NCBI RefSeq assembly: GCF_027744825.2
Contig: NC_071350.1
Coordinates: 1,426,001 to 1,490,000 of the forward strand
DNA: 64,000 bases
Reading direction: 5' to 3'
Source: Synchiropus splendidus
Taxonomy: Eukaryota; Chordata; Actinopteri; Syngnathiformes; Callionymidae
Under the pieces are notes generated by a model. It saw nothing but the letters and a program-made list of their open reading frames with translations. It was not told the origin of the DNA and made no database searches. The position numbers were made by a program, and so were the translations under genes. Below, one piece after another: positions 10,860 through 25,050 of this stretch; within the stretch, counting starts at the first letter, position 1; every line of letters starts with the position of its first letter.

Positions 10860-13648
10860 CTACATTTTTATGTTTGGCGTTCTGGAACCCACCTATCTCA
10901 GGCTGAAAACGCGTTTTCTGCATTGAGCCATAACTTTGCAGGGAAGCTTCAGAACATGATATTTTCACATCCCACTATATCAGAAAGGGTATTTCTAGTA
11001 GTTGCACATCAAATCTATGCTGTCTGTTGAGTTTTTCCTGAGTTATCAACATTTTTATGTTTGGCGTTCTGAAATCAACCTCATCTCAGGCTGAAAACGC
11101 GTTTTACGCATTGTGCCATAACTTTGCAGGGAAGCTTCAGAACATGATATTTTCACCTCCCACCGTAGCAGAAAGGGTCTTTCTAGTAGTTGTACATCAA
11201 ATCTAAGCTGTCTGAAGTGTTTTTCGAAAGTTTTCAACATTTTTTTGTTTGGTGTTCCTGAATCGACCTTATCTCAGGCCGAAAACGCGTTTTTTGCATT
11301 GTGCCATAACTTTGCAGGGAAGCTTCAGAACATGAAATTTTCACCTCCCACTATAGCAGAAATGGTCTTTCTAGTAGTTGCACATCAAATCTAAGCTGTC
11401 TGATGTGTTGTTCCAAAGTTATCAACATTTTTATGTTTGGCGTTCCGGAACTCTCCTTATCTCACGCTTGAAACGCGTTTTCTGCATTGTGCCATAACTT
11501 TGCAGGGAAGCTTTAGAACATGAAATTTTCACCTCCCACTAGAGCAGAAAGGGTATTTCTAGTAGTTGCACAACAAATCTAAGCTGTCTGATGTGTTTTT
11601 CCAAAGTTATCACCATTTTTATGTTTGGCGTTCCAGAAACAACCTTGTCTCAGGCTGAAAACGCGTTTTACGCAATTTGCCATAACTTTGCAGGAAAGCC
11701 TCAGAACATTAAATTTTCTCCTCCCACTATATCAGAAAGGGTCTTTCTAGTAGTTGCACATCAGATCTAAGCTGTCCGAAGTGTTTTTCGAAAGTTATCA
11801 ACATTTTTATGTTTGGTGTTCCGGAATCGACCTTATCTCAGGATGAAAAATCGTTTTCTGCATTGTCCCATGACTTTCCAGGGAAGCTTCAGAACATGAA
11901 TTTTCGACCTCCGACTATAGCAGAATGGGTCTTTCTCGTAGTTGCACATCAAAACGAAACTGTCTGAAGTGTTATTCCAAAGTTATCAACATTTCTATGT
12001 TTGGCGTTCCGGAACCCACCTTATCTCAGGCTGAAAACGCGTTTTCTGCATTGTGCCATATCTTTGCAGGGAAGCTTCAGAAAATGAAATTTTCACCTCC
12101 CACAATAGCAGAAAGGGTTTTTCTAGTAGTTGCACATCAAATCTAAGCTGTTTGAAGTGTTTTTCCAAAGTTATCAACATTTTTATGTTTGGCGTTCCGG
12201 AATCAACCTTATCTCAGGCTGAAAACGCATTTTCTGCATTGTGCCATAACTTTGCAAGGAAGCTTCAGAACATGAAATTTTCACCTCCCACTATAGCAGA
12301 AAGGGTCTTTCTAGTAGTTGCACATCAGATCTAAGCTGTCCGAAGTGTTTTTCGAAAGTTATCAAGATTTTTATGTTTGGCGTTTCGGAACCCACCTTGT
12401 CTCAGGCTGAAAAATCGTTTTCTGCATTGTCCCATAACTTCTCAGGGAAGCTTCAGAACATGAAATTTCGACCTCCCACTATAGCAGAAAGGGTCTTTCT
12501 AGTTGTTGCACTTCAAATCTAAGCTGTCTGAAGTGTTTTTCCAAAGTTATCAACATTTTAATGTTTGGCGTTACAGAATCGACCGTATCTCGGGCTGAAA
12601 AATCGTTTTCTGCATTGTCCCATAACTTCTCAGGGAAGCTTCAGAACATGAAATGTTCACCTCCCACTATAGCAGAAAGGGTCTTTCTAGTAGTTGCACA
12701 TCAAATCTAAGCTGTCTGAAGTGTTTTTCGAAAGTTATCAACATTTTTATGTTTGGCGTTCCAGAATCGACCTTATCTCACGCTGAAAACGCGTTGTCTG
12801 CATTGTGCCATAACTTTGCATGGAAGCTTCCGAACATGAAATTTTAACCTACCACTATAGCAGAAAGGGTCTTTCTAGTAGTTGCACATCAAATTTAAGC
12901 TGTCTGATGTGTTTTTCCAAAGTTATCAACATTGTTATGTATGGCGTTCCGGAATCAACCTTATCTCAGGCTGAAAACGCGTTTTACGCATTGTGCCATA
13001 ACTTTGCAGGGAACCTTTAGAACATGAATTTTTCACCTCCCACTATAGCAGAAAGGGTCTTTCTCGTAGTGGCACATCAAATCTAAACTGTCTGAAGTGT
13101 TGTTCCAAAGTTATCAACATTTTTACGTTTGGCGTTCCGGAACCCTCCTTATCTCAGGCTGAAAACTCGTTTTGTGCATTATGCCATAACTTCTCAGGGT
13201 AGCTTCAGAACATGAAATTTTCACCACCCACTACAACAGAAAGGGTGTTTCTAGCAGTTGCACATCAAATCTAAGTTGTCTGCAGTGTTGTTCCAAAGTT
13301 ATCAACATTTTTATGTTTGGCGTTCCGGAATCGACCATATCTCAGGCTGAAAACGCGTTTTCTGCATTGTGCCATAACTTTGGAGGGAAGCTTCAGAAAA
13401 TGAAATTTTCACCTCCCACTATAGCAGAAAGGGTCTTTCTAGTAGTTGCACATCAAATCTAAGCTGTCTGAAGTGTTTTTCCAAAGTGATCAACATTTTT
13501 ACGTTTTGCGTTTCGGAATCGACCTTATCACAGGCTGAAAACGCTTTTTACGCTTTGTGCCATAACTTTGCAGGGAAGCTTCAGAAAATGAAAATTTCAC
13601 CTCCCACTATAGCAGAAAGGGTTTTTCTAGTAGTTGCTCATCAAATCT

Positions 13649-16469
13649 AAGCTGTCTGAAGTGTTTTTCCAAAGTTATCAACATTTTTATGTTTGGCGTT
13701 CCGGAATCAACCTTATCTCTGGCTGAAAACGCATTTTCTGCATTGTGCCATAACTTTGTAAGGAAGCTTCAGAACATGAAATTTTCACCTCCCACTATAG
13801 CAGAAAGGGTGTTTCTAGTAGTTGCACATCAAATCTAAGCTGTCTGAAGTGTTTTTCCAAAGTTATCAACATTTTTATGTTTGGCGTTCCAGAATCGACC
13901 TCATCTCTGGCTGAAAACGCGTTTTCTACATTGTGCCATAACTTCTCAGGGAAGCTTCAGAACATGAAATGTTCACCTCCCACTATAGCAGAAAGGGTCT
14001 TTCTAGTAGTTGCACATCAAATCGAAGTTGTCTAAAGTGTTTTTCCAAAGTTATCAACATTTTTATGTATGGCGTTCCGGAATCGACCTTATCTCAGGCT
14101 GAAAACGCGTTTTCTGCATTGTGCCATAACTTTGCAGGGAAGCTTCAGAACATGAAATGTTCACCTCCCACTATAGCAGAAAGTGTCTTTCTAGTAGTTG
14201 CACATCAAATCTAAGCTGTCTGAAGTGTTTTTCCTAAGTTATCAACATTTTTATGTTTGGCGTTCCAGAATCGACCTTATCTCAGGCTGAAAACGCGTTT
14301 TACGCATTGTGCCATAACTTTGCAGGGAAGCTTCAGAAAATGAAATTTCCACCTCCCACTATAGCAGAAAGGGTCTTTCTAGTAGTTGCACATCAAATCT
14401 AAGCTGTCTGAAGTGTTGTTGCAAAGTTATCAACATTTTTACGTTTGGCGTTCCAGAATCGACCTTATCTCAGGCTGAAAACGCGTTTTACGCATTGTGC
14501 CATAACTTTGCAGGGACGCTTCAGAACATGAAATTTTCACCTCCCACTATAACAGAAAGGGTCTCTCTAGTAGTTGCACATCAAATCTAAGCTGTCTGAA
14601 GTGTTGTTCCAAAGTGATCAACATTTTTACGTTTGGCGTTTCGGAACCCACCTTATCTCAGGCTGAAAACGCGTTTTCTGCACTGTGCCATAACTTCTAA
14701 GGGAAGCTTCAGAACATGAAATGTTCACCTCCCACTATCGCAGAAAGGGTCTTTCTCGTAGTTGCACATCAAATCGAAGCTGTCTGAAGTGTTTTTCCAA
14801 AGTTATCAACATTTTTATGTTTGGCGTTCCGGAACCCGCCTTATCTCAGGCTTAAAACGCGTTTTCTGCATTGTGCCATATCTTTGCAGGGAAGCTTCAG
14901 AAAATGAAATTTTCACCTCCCACTATAGCAGAAAGGGTCTTTCTAGTAGTTGCACATCAAATCTAAGCTGTTTGAAGTGTTTTTCCAAAGTTATCAACAT
15001 TTTTATGTTTGGCGTTCCGGAATCGACCTTATCTTAAACTGAAAACGCTTTTTACGCTTTGTGCCATAACTTTGCAGGGTAGCTTCAGAAAATGAAATTT
15101 TCACCTCCCCCCTATCGCAGAAAGGGTTTTTCTAGTAGTTGCACATCAAATCTAACCTGTTTGAAGTGTTTTTCCAAAGTTATCAACATTTTTATGTTTG
15201 GCGTTCCGGAATCAACCTTATCTCAGGCTGAAAACGCATTTTCTGCATTGTGCCATAACTTCTCAGGGAAGCTTCAGAACATGAAATGTTCACCTCCCAC
15301 GATAGAAGAAAGGGTCTTTCTAGTAGTTGCACATCAGATCTAAGCTGTCCGAAGTGTTTTTCGAAAGTTATCAACATTTTTATGTTTGGTGTTCCGGAAT
15401 CGACCTTATCTCAGGATGAAAAATCGTTTTCTGCATTGTCCCATGACTTTCCAGGGAAACTTCAGAACATGAAATTTCGACCTTCCACTATAACAGAAAG
15501 GCTCTTTCTAGTAGTTGCACATCAAATCTAAGCTGTCTGAAGTGTTTTTCCAAAGTTATCAACATTTTTATGTTTGGCGTTCCAGAATCGACCTCATCTC
15601 TGGCTGAAAACGCGTTTTCTGCATTGTGCCATAACTTCTCAGGGAAGCTTCAGAACATGAAATGTTCACCTCCCACTATAGCAGAAAGGGTCTTTCTAGT
15701 AGTTGCACATCAAATCGAAGTTGTCTAAAGTGTTTTTCCAAAGTTATCAACATTTTTATGTATGGCGTTCCGGAATCGACCTTATCTCAGGCTGAAAACG
15801 CGTTTTACGCATTGTGCCATAACTTTGCAGGGAAGCTTCAGAACATGAAATGTTCACCTCCCACTATAGCAGAAAGGGTCTTTCTAGTAGTTGCGCATCA
15901 AATCTAAGCTGTCTGAAGTGTTTTTCCAAAGTTATCAACATTTTTATGTTTGGCGTTCCAGAATCGACCTTATCTCAGGCTGAAAACGCGTTTTACGCAT
16001 TGTGCCATAACTTTGCAGGGAAGCTTCAGAAAATGAAATTTCCACCTCCCACTATAGCAGAAAGGGTCTTTCTAGTAGTTGCACATCAAATCTAAGCTGT
16101 CTGAAGTGTTGTTCCAAAGTTATCAACATTTTTACGTTTGGCGTTCCGGAATCGACCTTATCTCAGGCTGAAAACACGTTTTACGCATTGTGCCATAACT
16201 TTGCAGGGACGCTTCAGAACATGAAATTTTCACCTCCCACTATAACAGACAGGGTCTTTCTAGTAGTTGCACATCAAATCTAAGCTGTCTGAAGTGTTGT
16301 TCCAAAGTGATCAACATTTTTACGTTTGGCGTTTCGGAACCCACCTTATCTCAGGCTGAAAACGCGTTTTCTGCACTGTGCCATAACTTCTCAGGGAAGC
16401 TTCAGAACATGAAATGTTCACCTCCCACTATCGCAGAAAGGGTCTTTCTCGTAGTTGCACATCAAATCG
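13649..16469 (+). repeat. 15-monomer higher-order repeat, copy 1 (2821 bp)
   Basis: Monomer types in order are 1-2-3-4-5-6-7-8-9-10-2-3-4-5-6. Diagnostic marks: type 2 CATCTCTGGCTG with CTTCTCAGG; type 3 ATGTATGGCGTTCC; type 4 CAGAAAATGAAATTTCCACC; type 5 GGGACGCTTC with TATAACAG; type 6 GTTGTTCCAAAGTGATC with TTTCGGAACCC; type 7 CCATATCTTTGC; type 8 CCCCCCTATCGCAG with CGCTTTTTACGCTTTG; type 9 CACGATAGAAG with CAGATCTAAGCTGTCCG; type 10 GGATGAAAAATCG with GACTTTCCAGGGAAAC. The unit therefore contains types 2-6 twice, which implies a 9-mer ancestor (types 2-10). Confidence 0.92.
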
Positions 16470-19290
16470 AAGCTGTCTGAAGTGTTTTTCCAAAGTTATC
16501 AACATTTTTATGTTTGGCGTTCCGGAATCAACCTTATCTCTGGCTGAAAACGCATTTTCTGCATTGTGCCATAACTTTGTAAGGAAGCTTCAGAACATGA
16601 AATTTTCACCTCCCACTATAGCAGAAAGGGTGTTTCTAGTAGTTGCATATCAAATCTAAGCTGTCTGAAGTGTTTTTCCAAAGTTATCAACATTTTTATG
16701 TTTGGCGTTCCAGAATCGACCTAATCTCTGGCTGAAAACGCGTTTTCTACATTGTGCCATAACTTCTCAGGGAAGCTTCAGAACATGAAATGTTCACCTC
16801 CCACTATAGCAGAAAGGGTCTTTCTAGTAGTTGCACATCAAATCGAAGTTGTCTAAAGTGTTTTTCCAAAGTTATCAACATTTTTATGTATGGCGTTCCG
16901 GAATCGACCTTATCTCAGGCTGAAAACGTGTTTTCTGCATTGTGCCATAACTTTGCAGGGAAGCTTCAGAACATGAAATGTTCACCTCCCACTATAGCAG
17001 AAAGTGTCTTTCTAGTAGTTGCACATCAAATCTAAGCTGTCTGAAGTGTTTTTCCTAAGTTATCAACATTTTTATGTTTGGCGTTCCAGAATCGACCTTA
17101 TCTCAGGCTGAAAACGCGTTTTACGCATTGTGCCATAACTTTGCAGGGAAGCTTCAGAAAATGAAATTTCCACCTCCCACTATAGCAGAAAGGGTCTTTC
17201 TAGTAGTTGCACATCAAATCTAAGCTGTCTGAAGTGTTGTTGCAAAGTTATCAACATTTTTACGTTTGGCGTTCCGGAATCGACCTTATCTCAGGCTGAA
17301 AACGCGTTTTACGCATTGTGCCATAACTTTGCAGGGACGCTTCAGAACATGAAATTTTCACCTCCCACTATAACAGAAAGGGTCTCTCTAGTAGTTGCAC
17401 ATCAAATCTAAGCTGTCTGAAGTGTTGTTCCAAAGTGATCAACATTTTTACGTTTGGCGTTTCGGAACCCACCTTATCTCAGGCTGAAAACGCGTTTTCT
17501 GCACTGTGCCATAACTTCTCAGGGAAGCTTCAGAACATGAAATGTTCACCTCCCACTATCGCAGAAAGGGTCTTTCTCGTAGTTGCACATCAAATCGAAG
17601 CTGTCTGAAGTGTTTTTCCAAAGTTATCAACATTTTTATGTTTGGCGTTCCGGAACCCGCCTTATCTCAGGCTGAAAACGCGTTTTCTGCATTGTGCCAT
17701 ATCTTTGCAGGGAAGCTTCAGAAAATGAAATTTTCACCTCCCACTATAGCAGAAAGGGTCTTTCTAGTAGTTGCACATCAAATCTAAGCTGTTTGAAGTG
17801 TTTTTCCAAAGTTATCAACATTTTTATGTTTGGCGTTCCGGAATCGACCTTATCTTAAACTGAAAACGCTTTTTACGCTTTGTGCCATAACTTTGCAGGG
17901 TAGCTTCAGAAAATGAAATTTTCACCTCCCCCCTATCGCAGAAAGGGTTTTTCTAGTAGTTGCACATCAAATCTAACCTGTTTGAAGTGTTTTTCCAAAG
18001 TTATCAACATTTTTATGTTTGGCGTTCCGGAATCAACCTTATCTCAGGCTGAAAACTCATTTTCTGCATTGTGCCATAACTTCTCAGGGAAGCTTCAGAA
18101 CATGAAATGTTCACCTCCCACGATAGAAGAAAGGGTCTTTCTAGTAGTTGCACATCAGATCTAAGCTGTCCGAAGTGTTTTTCGAAAGTTATCAACATTT
18201 TTATGTTTGGTGTTCCGGAATCGACCTTATCTCAGGATGAAAAATCGTTTTCTGCATTGTCCCATGACTTTCCAGGGAAACTTCAGAACATGAAATTTCG
18301 ACCTTCCACTATAACAGAAAGGCTCTTTCTAGTAGTTGCACATCAAATCTAAGCTGTCTGAAGTGTTTTTCCAAAGTTATCAACATTTTTATGTTTGGCG
18401 TTCCAGAATCGACCTCATCTCTGGCTGAAAACGCGTTTTCTGCATTGTGCCATAACTTCTCAGGGAAGCTTCAGAACATGAAATGTTCACCTCCCACTAT
18501 AGCAGAAAGGGTCTTTCTAGTAGTTGCACATCAAATCGAAGTTGTCTAAAGTGTTTTTCCAAAGTTATCAACATTTTTATGTATGGCGTTCCGGAATCGA
18601 CCTTATCTCAGGCTGAAAACGCGTTTTACGCATTGTGCCATAACTTTGCAGGGAAGCTTCAGAACATGAAATGTTCACCTCCCACTATAGCAGAAAGGGT
18701 CTTTCTAGTAGTTGCGCATCAAATCTAAGCTGTCTGAAGTGTTTTTCCAAAGTTATCAACATTTTTATGTTTGGCGTTCCAGAATCGACCTTATCTCAGG
18801 CTGAAAACGCGTTTTACGCATTGTGCCATAACTTTGCAGGGAAGCTTCAGAAAATGAAATTTCCACCTCCCACTATAGCAGAAAGGGTCTTTCTAGTAGT
18901 TGCACATCAAATCTAAGCTGTCTGAAGTGTTGTTCCAAAGTTATCAACATTTTTACGTTTGGCGTTCCGGAATCGACCTTATCTCAGGCTGAAAACACGT
19001 TTTACGCATTGTGCCATAACTTTGCAGGGACGCTTCAGAACATGAAATTTTCACCTCCCACTATAACAGACAGGGTCTTTCTAGTAGTTGCACATCAAAT
19101 CTAAGCTGTCTGAAGTGTTGTTCCAAAGTGATCAACATTTTTACGTTTGGCGTTTCGGAACCCACCTTATCTCAGGCTGAAAACGCGTTTTCTGCACTGT
19201 GCCATAACTTCTCAGGGAAGCTTCAGAACATGAAATGTTCACCTCCCACTATCGCAGAAAGGGTCTTTCTCGTAGTTGCACATCAAATCG
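16470..19290 (+). repeat. 15-monomer higher-order repeat, copy 2 (2821 bp)
   Basis: Repeats copy 1 with the same type order. The few differences include GGCTTAAAAC against GGCTGAAAAC in type 7, CGCATTTTC against CTCATTTTC in type 9, and CTTCTAAGG against CTTCTCAGG in type 6. The near identity over 2.8 kb implies recent tandem duplication. After its end the array continues with type 7 rather than type 1. Confidence 0.92.
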
Positions 19291-22200
19291 AAGCTGTCTG
19301 AAGTGTTTTTCCAAAGTTATCAAGATTTTTATGTTTGGTGTTCCGGAACCCGCCTTATCACAGGCTGAAAACGCGTTTTCTGCATTGTGCCATATCTTTG
19401 CAGGGAAGCTTCAGAAAATGAAATTTTCACCTCCCACTATAGCAGAAAGGGTCTTTCTAGTAGTTGCACATCAAATCTAAGCTGTTTGAAGTGTTTTTCC
19501 AAAGTTATCAACATTTTTATGTTTGGCGTTCCGGAATCGACCTTATCTTAGACTGAAAACGCTTTTTACGCTTTGTGCCATAACTTTGCAGGGTAGCTTC
19601 AGAAAATGAAATTTTCACCTCCCCCCTATCGCAGAAAGGGTTTTTCTAGTAGTTGCACATCAAATCTAACCTGTTTGAAGTGTTTTTCCAAAGTTATCAA
19701 CATTTTTATGTTTGGCGTTCCGGAATCAACCTTATCTCAGGCTGAAAACGCATTTTCTGCATTGTGCCATAACTTCTCAGGGAAGCTTCAGAACATGAAA
19801 TGTTCACCTCCCACGATAGAAGAAAGGGTCTTTCTAGTAGTTGCACATCAGATCTAAGCTGTCCGAAGTGTTTTTCGAAAGTTATCAACATTTTTATGTT
19901 TGGTGTTCCGGAATCGACCTTATCTCAGGATGAAAAATCATTTTCTGCATTGTCCCATGACTTTCCAGGGAAACTTCAGAACATGAAATTTCGACCTTCC
20001 ACTATAACAGAAAGGCTCTTTCTAGTAGTTGCACATCAAATCTAAGCTGTCTGAAGTGTTGTTCCAAAGTGATCAACATTTTTACGTTTGGCGTTTCGGA
20101 ACCCACCTTATCTCAGGCTGAAAACGCGTTTTCTGCATTGTGCCATAACTTCTCAGGGAAGCTTCAGAACATGAAATGTTCACCTCCCACTATCGCAGAA
20201 AGGGTCTTTCTCGTAGTTGCACATCAAATCGAAGCTGTCTGAAGTGTTTTTCCAAAGTTATCAACATTTTTATGTTTGGCGTTCCAGAATCGACCTTATC
20301 TCAGGCTGAAAATGCGTTTTACGCATTGTGCCATAACTTTGCAGGGAAGCTTCAGAAAATGAAATTTCCACCTCCCACTATAGCAGAAAGGGTCTTTCTA
20401 GTAGTTGCACATCAAATCTAAGCTGTCTGAAGTGTTGTTCCAAAGTGATCAACATTTTTACGTTTGGCGTTTCGGAACCCACCTTATCTCAGGCTGAAAA
20501 CGCGTTTTCTGCACTGTGCCATAACTTCTCAGGGAAGCTTCAGAACATGAAATGTTCACCTCCCACTATCGCAGAAAGGGTCTTTCTCGTAGTTGCACAT
20601 CAAATCGAAGCTGTCTGAAGTTTTTTTCCAAAGTTATCAACATTTTTATGTTTGGCGTTCCGGAACCCGCCTTATCTCAGGCTGAAAACGCGTTTTCTGC
20701 ATTGTGCCATATCTTTGCAGGGAAGCTTCAGAAAATGAAATTTTCACCTCCCACTATAGCAGAAAGGGTCTTTCTAGTAGTTGCACATCAAATCTAAGCT
20801 GTTTGAAGTGTTTTTCCAAAGTTATCAACATTTTTATGTTTGGCGTTCCGGAATCGACCTTATCTTAGACTGAAAACGCTTTTTACGCTTTGTGCCATAA
20901 CTTTGCAGGGAAGCTTCAGAAAATGAAATTTTCACCTCCCCCCTATCGCAGAAAGGGTTTTTCTAGTAGTTGCACATCAGATCTAAGCTGTCCGAAGTGT
21001 TTTTCCAAAGTTATCAACATTTTTATGTTTGGTGTTCCGGAATCGACCTTATCTCAGGATGAAAAATCGTTTTCTGCATTGTCCCATGACTTTCCAGGGA
21101 AACTTCAGAACATGAAATTTCGACCTCCCACTATAACAGAAAGGCTCTTTCTAGTAGTTGCACATCAAATCTAAGCTGTCTGAAGTGTTGTTCCAAAGTG
21201 ATCAACATTTTTACGTTTGGCGTTTCGGAACCCACCTTATCTCAGGCTGAAAACGCGTTTTCTGCATTGTGCCATAACTTCTCAGGGAAGCTTCAGAACA
21301 TGAAATGTTCACCTCCCACTATCGCAGAAAGGGTCTTTCTCGTAGTTGCACATCAAATCGAAGCTGTCTGAAGTGTTTTTCCAAAGTTATCAACATTTTT
21401 ATGTTTGACGTTCCGGAACAAGCCTTATCTCAGGCTGAAAACGCGTTTTCTGCATTGTGCCATATCTTTGCAGGGAAGCTTCAGAAAATGAAATTTTCAC
21501 CTCCCACTATAGCAGAAAGGGTTTTTCTAGTAGTTGCACATCAAATCTAAGCTGTTTGAAGTGTTTTTCCACAGTTATCAACATTTTTATGTTTGGCGTT
21601 CCGGAACCCACCTTATCTCAGGCTGAAAACGCGTTTTCTTCATTGTGCCATATCTTTGCAGGGAAGCTTCAGAACATGAAATTTTAGCCTCCCACTATAG
21701 CAGAAAGGGTCCTTCTAGTAGTTGCACATCAAATGTAAGCTGTCTGAAGTGTTTTTCCAAAGTGATCAACATTTTTACGTTTTGCATTTCGGAACCCACC
21801 TTATCTCAGGCTGAAAACGCGTTTTCTGCATTGTGCCATATCTTTGCAGGGAAGCTTCAGAACATGAAATTTTAACCTCCCACTATAGCAGAAAGGGTCC
21901 TTCTAGTAGTTGCACATCAAATCTAAGCTGTCTGAAGTGTTTTTCCAAAGTTATCAACATTTTTATGTTTGGCGTTCCGGAATCGACCTTATCACAGGCT
22001 GAAAACGCTTTTTACGCTTTGTGCCATAACTTTGCAGGGAAGCTTCAGAAAATGAAAATTTCACCTCCCACTATAGCAGAAAGGGTTTTTCTAGTAATTG
22101 CACATGAAATCTAAGCTGTCTGAAGTGTTTTTCCAAAGTTATCAACATTTTTATGTTTGGCGTTCCAGAATCGACCTCATCTCTGGCTGAAAACGCGTTT

Positions 22201-23519
22201 TCTGCATTGTGCCATAACTTCTCAGGGAAGCTTCAGAACATGAAATGTTCACCTCCCACTATAGTAGAAAGGGTCTTTCTAGTAGTTGCACATCAAATCG
22301 AAGTTGTCTAAAGTGTTTTTCCAAAGTTATCAACATTTTTATGTATGGCGTTCCGGAATCGACCTTATCTCAGGCTGAAAACGCGTTTTACGCATTGTGC
22401 CATAACTTTGCAGGGAAGCTTCAGTACATGAAATGTTCACCTCCCACTATAGCAGAAAGTGTCTTTCTAGTAGTTGCACATCAAATCTAAGCTGTCTGAA
22501 GTGTTTTTCCAAAGTTATCAACATTTTTATGTTTGGCGTTCCAGAATCGACCTTATCTCAGGCTGAAAACGCGTTTTACGCATTGTGCCATAACTTTGCA
22601 GGGAAGCTTCAGAAAATGAAATTTCCACCTCCCACTATAGCAGAAAGGGTCTTTCTAGTAGTTGCACATCAAATCTAAGCTGTCTGAAGTGTTGTTCCAA
22701 AGTTATCAACATTTTTACGTTTGGCGTTCCGGAATCGACCTTATCTCAGGCTGAAAACACGTTTTACGCATTGTGCCATAACTTTGCAGGGACGCTTCAG
22801 AACATGAAATTTTCACCTCCCACTATAACAGAAAGGGTCTTTCTAGTAGTTGCACATCAAATCTAAGCTGTCTGAAGTGTTATTCCAAAGTGATCAACAT
22901 TTTTACGCTTGGCGTTTCGGAACCCACCTTATCTCAGGCTGAAAACGCGTTTTCTGCACTGTGCCATTACTTCTCAGGGAAGCTTCAGAACATGAAATGT
23001 TCACCTCCCACTATAGCAGAAAGGGTCTTTCTAGTAGTTGCACATCAAATCGAAGTTGTCTGAAGTGTTTTTCCAAAGTTATGAACATTTTTATGTATGG
23101 CGTTCCGGAATCGACCTTATCTTAGGCTGAAAACGCGTTTTACGCATTGTGCCATAACTTTGCAGGGAAGCTTCAGAACATGAAATGTTCACCTCCCACT
23201 ATAGCAGAAAGGGTCTTTCTAATAGTTGCACATCAAATCTAAGCTGTCTGAAGTGTTTTTCCAAAGTTATCAACATTTTTATGTTTGGCGTTCCAGAATC
23301 GACCTTATCTCAGGCTGAAAACGCGTTTTACGCATTGTGCCATAACTTTGCAGGGAAGCTTCAGAAAATGAAATTTCCACCTCCCACTATAGCAGAAAGG
23401 GTCTTTCTAGTAGTTGCACATCAAATCTAAGCTGTCTGAAGTGTTGTTCCAAAGTTATCAACATTTTTACGTTTGGCGTTCCGGAATCGACCTTATCTCA
23501 GGCTGAAAACACGTTTTAC

Positions 23520-25050
23520 GCATTGTGCCATAACTTTGCAGGGACGCTTCAGAACATGAAATTTTCACCTCCCACTATAACAGAAAGGGTCTTTCTAGTA
23601 GTTGCACATCAAATCTAAGCTGTCTGAAGTGTTGTTCCAAAGTGATCAACATTTTAACGTTTGGCGTTTCGGAACCCACCTTATCTCAGGCTGAAAACGC
23701 GTTTTCTGCACTGTGCCATAACTTCTCAGGGAAGCTTCAGAACATGAAATGTTCACCTCCCACTATCGCAGAAAGGGTCTTTCTCGTAGTTGCACATCAA
23801 ATCGAAGCTGTCTGAAGTGTTTTTTCCAAAGTTATCAACATTTTTACGTTTGGCGTTCCGGAATCGACCTTATCTCAGGCTGAAAACGCGTTTTCTGCAT
23901 TGTGCCATATCTTTGCAGGGAAGCTTCAGAACATGAAATTTTCACCTCCCACTATAGCAGAAAGGGTCTTTCTAGTAGTTGCACATCAAATCTAAGCTGT
24001 TTGAAGTGTTTTTCCAAAGTTATCAACATTTTTTTGTTTGGCGTTCCGGAATCGACCTTATCTTAGACTGAAAACGCTTTTTACGCTTTGTGCCATAACT
24101 TTGCAGGGTAGCTTCAGAAAATGAAATTTTCACCTCCCCCCTATCGCAGAAAGGGTTTTTCTAGTAGTTGCACATCAAATCTAACCTGTTTGAAGTGTTT
24201 TTCCAAAGTTATCAACATTTTTATGTTTGGCGTTCCGGAATCAACCTTATCTCAGGCTGAAAACGCATTTTCTGCATTGTGCCATAACTTCTCAGGGAAG
24301 CTTCAGAACATGAAATGTTCACCTCCCACGATAGAAGAAAGGGTCCTTCTAGTAGTTGCACATCAGATCTAAGCTGTCCGAAGTGTTTTTCGAAAGTTAT
24401 CAACATTTTTATGTTTGGTGTTCCGGAATCGACCTTATCTCAGGATGAAAAATCGTTTTCTGCATTGTCCCATGACTTTCCAGGGAAACTTCAGAACATG
24501 AAATTTCGACCTTCCACTATAACAGAAAGGCTCTTTCTAGTAGTTGCACATCAAATCTAAGCTGTCTGAAGTGTTGTTCCAAAGTGATCAACATTTTTAC
24601 GTTTGGCGTTTCGGAACCCACCTTATCTCAGGCTGAAAACGCGTTTTCTGCATTGTGCCATAACTTCTCAGGGAAGCTTCAGAACATGAAATGTTCACCT
24701 CCCACTATCGCAGAAAGGGTCTTTCTCGTAGTTGCACATCAAATCGAAGCTGTCTGAAGTGTTTTTCCAAAGTTATCAACATTTTTATGTTTGGCGTTCC
24801 AGAATCGACCTTATCTCAGGCTGAAAACGCGTTTTACGCATTGTGCCATAACTTTGCAGGGAAGCTTCAGAAAATGAAATTTCCACCTCCCACTATAGCA
24901 GAAAGGGTCTTTCTAGTAGTTGCACATCAAATCTAAGCTGTCTGAAGTGTTGTTCCAAAGTTATCAACATTTTTACGTTTGGCGTTCCGGAATCGACCTT
25001 ATCTCAGGCTGAAAACACGTTTTACGCATTGTGCCATAACTTTGCAGGGA
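23520..25050 (+). repeat. 1531-bp segment duplicated 4892 bp downstream, first copy
   Basis: Matches 28412-29942 through about eight monomers. Both copies share the rare GATCAACATTTTAACG in a type 6 monomer and GTGTTTTTTCCAAAG with TTTACG before the next monomer. It ends at the base where type 5 GGGACGC is replaced by type 9 GGGAAGC in the other copy. Confidence 0.85.

Larger units (their letters stand above)
6351..13648 (+). repeat. Divergent monomer block
   Basis: About 39 monomers with many private substitutions and no sustained higher-order period. Local duplications are a 2-mer (8.0-8.5 kb), a 3-mer (8.6-9.5 kb) and a variant with TGAATACGCG and GGGAATTTTCAG at 7871 and 8999, six monomers apart. 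One monomer at 9449-9465 has a run of eight A replacing the usual CATGAAATTTTC. Near 9985, 10350 and 11670 monomers share GCAATTTGCC. No gene or other element is seen. Confidence 0.85.
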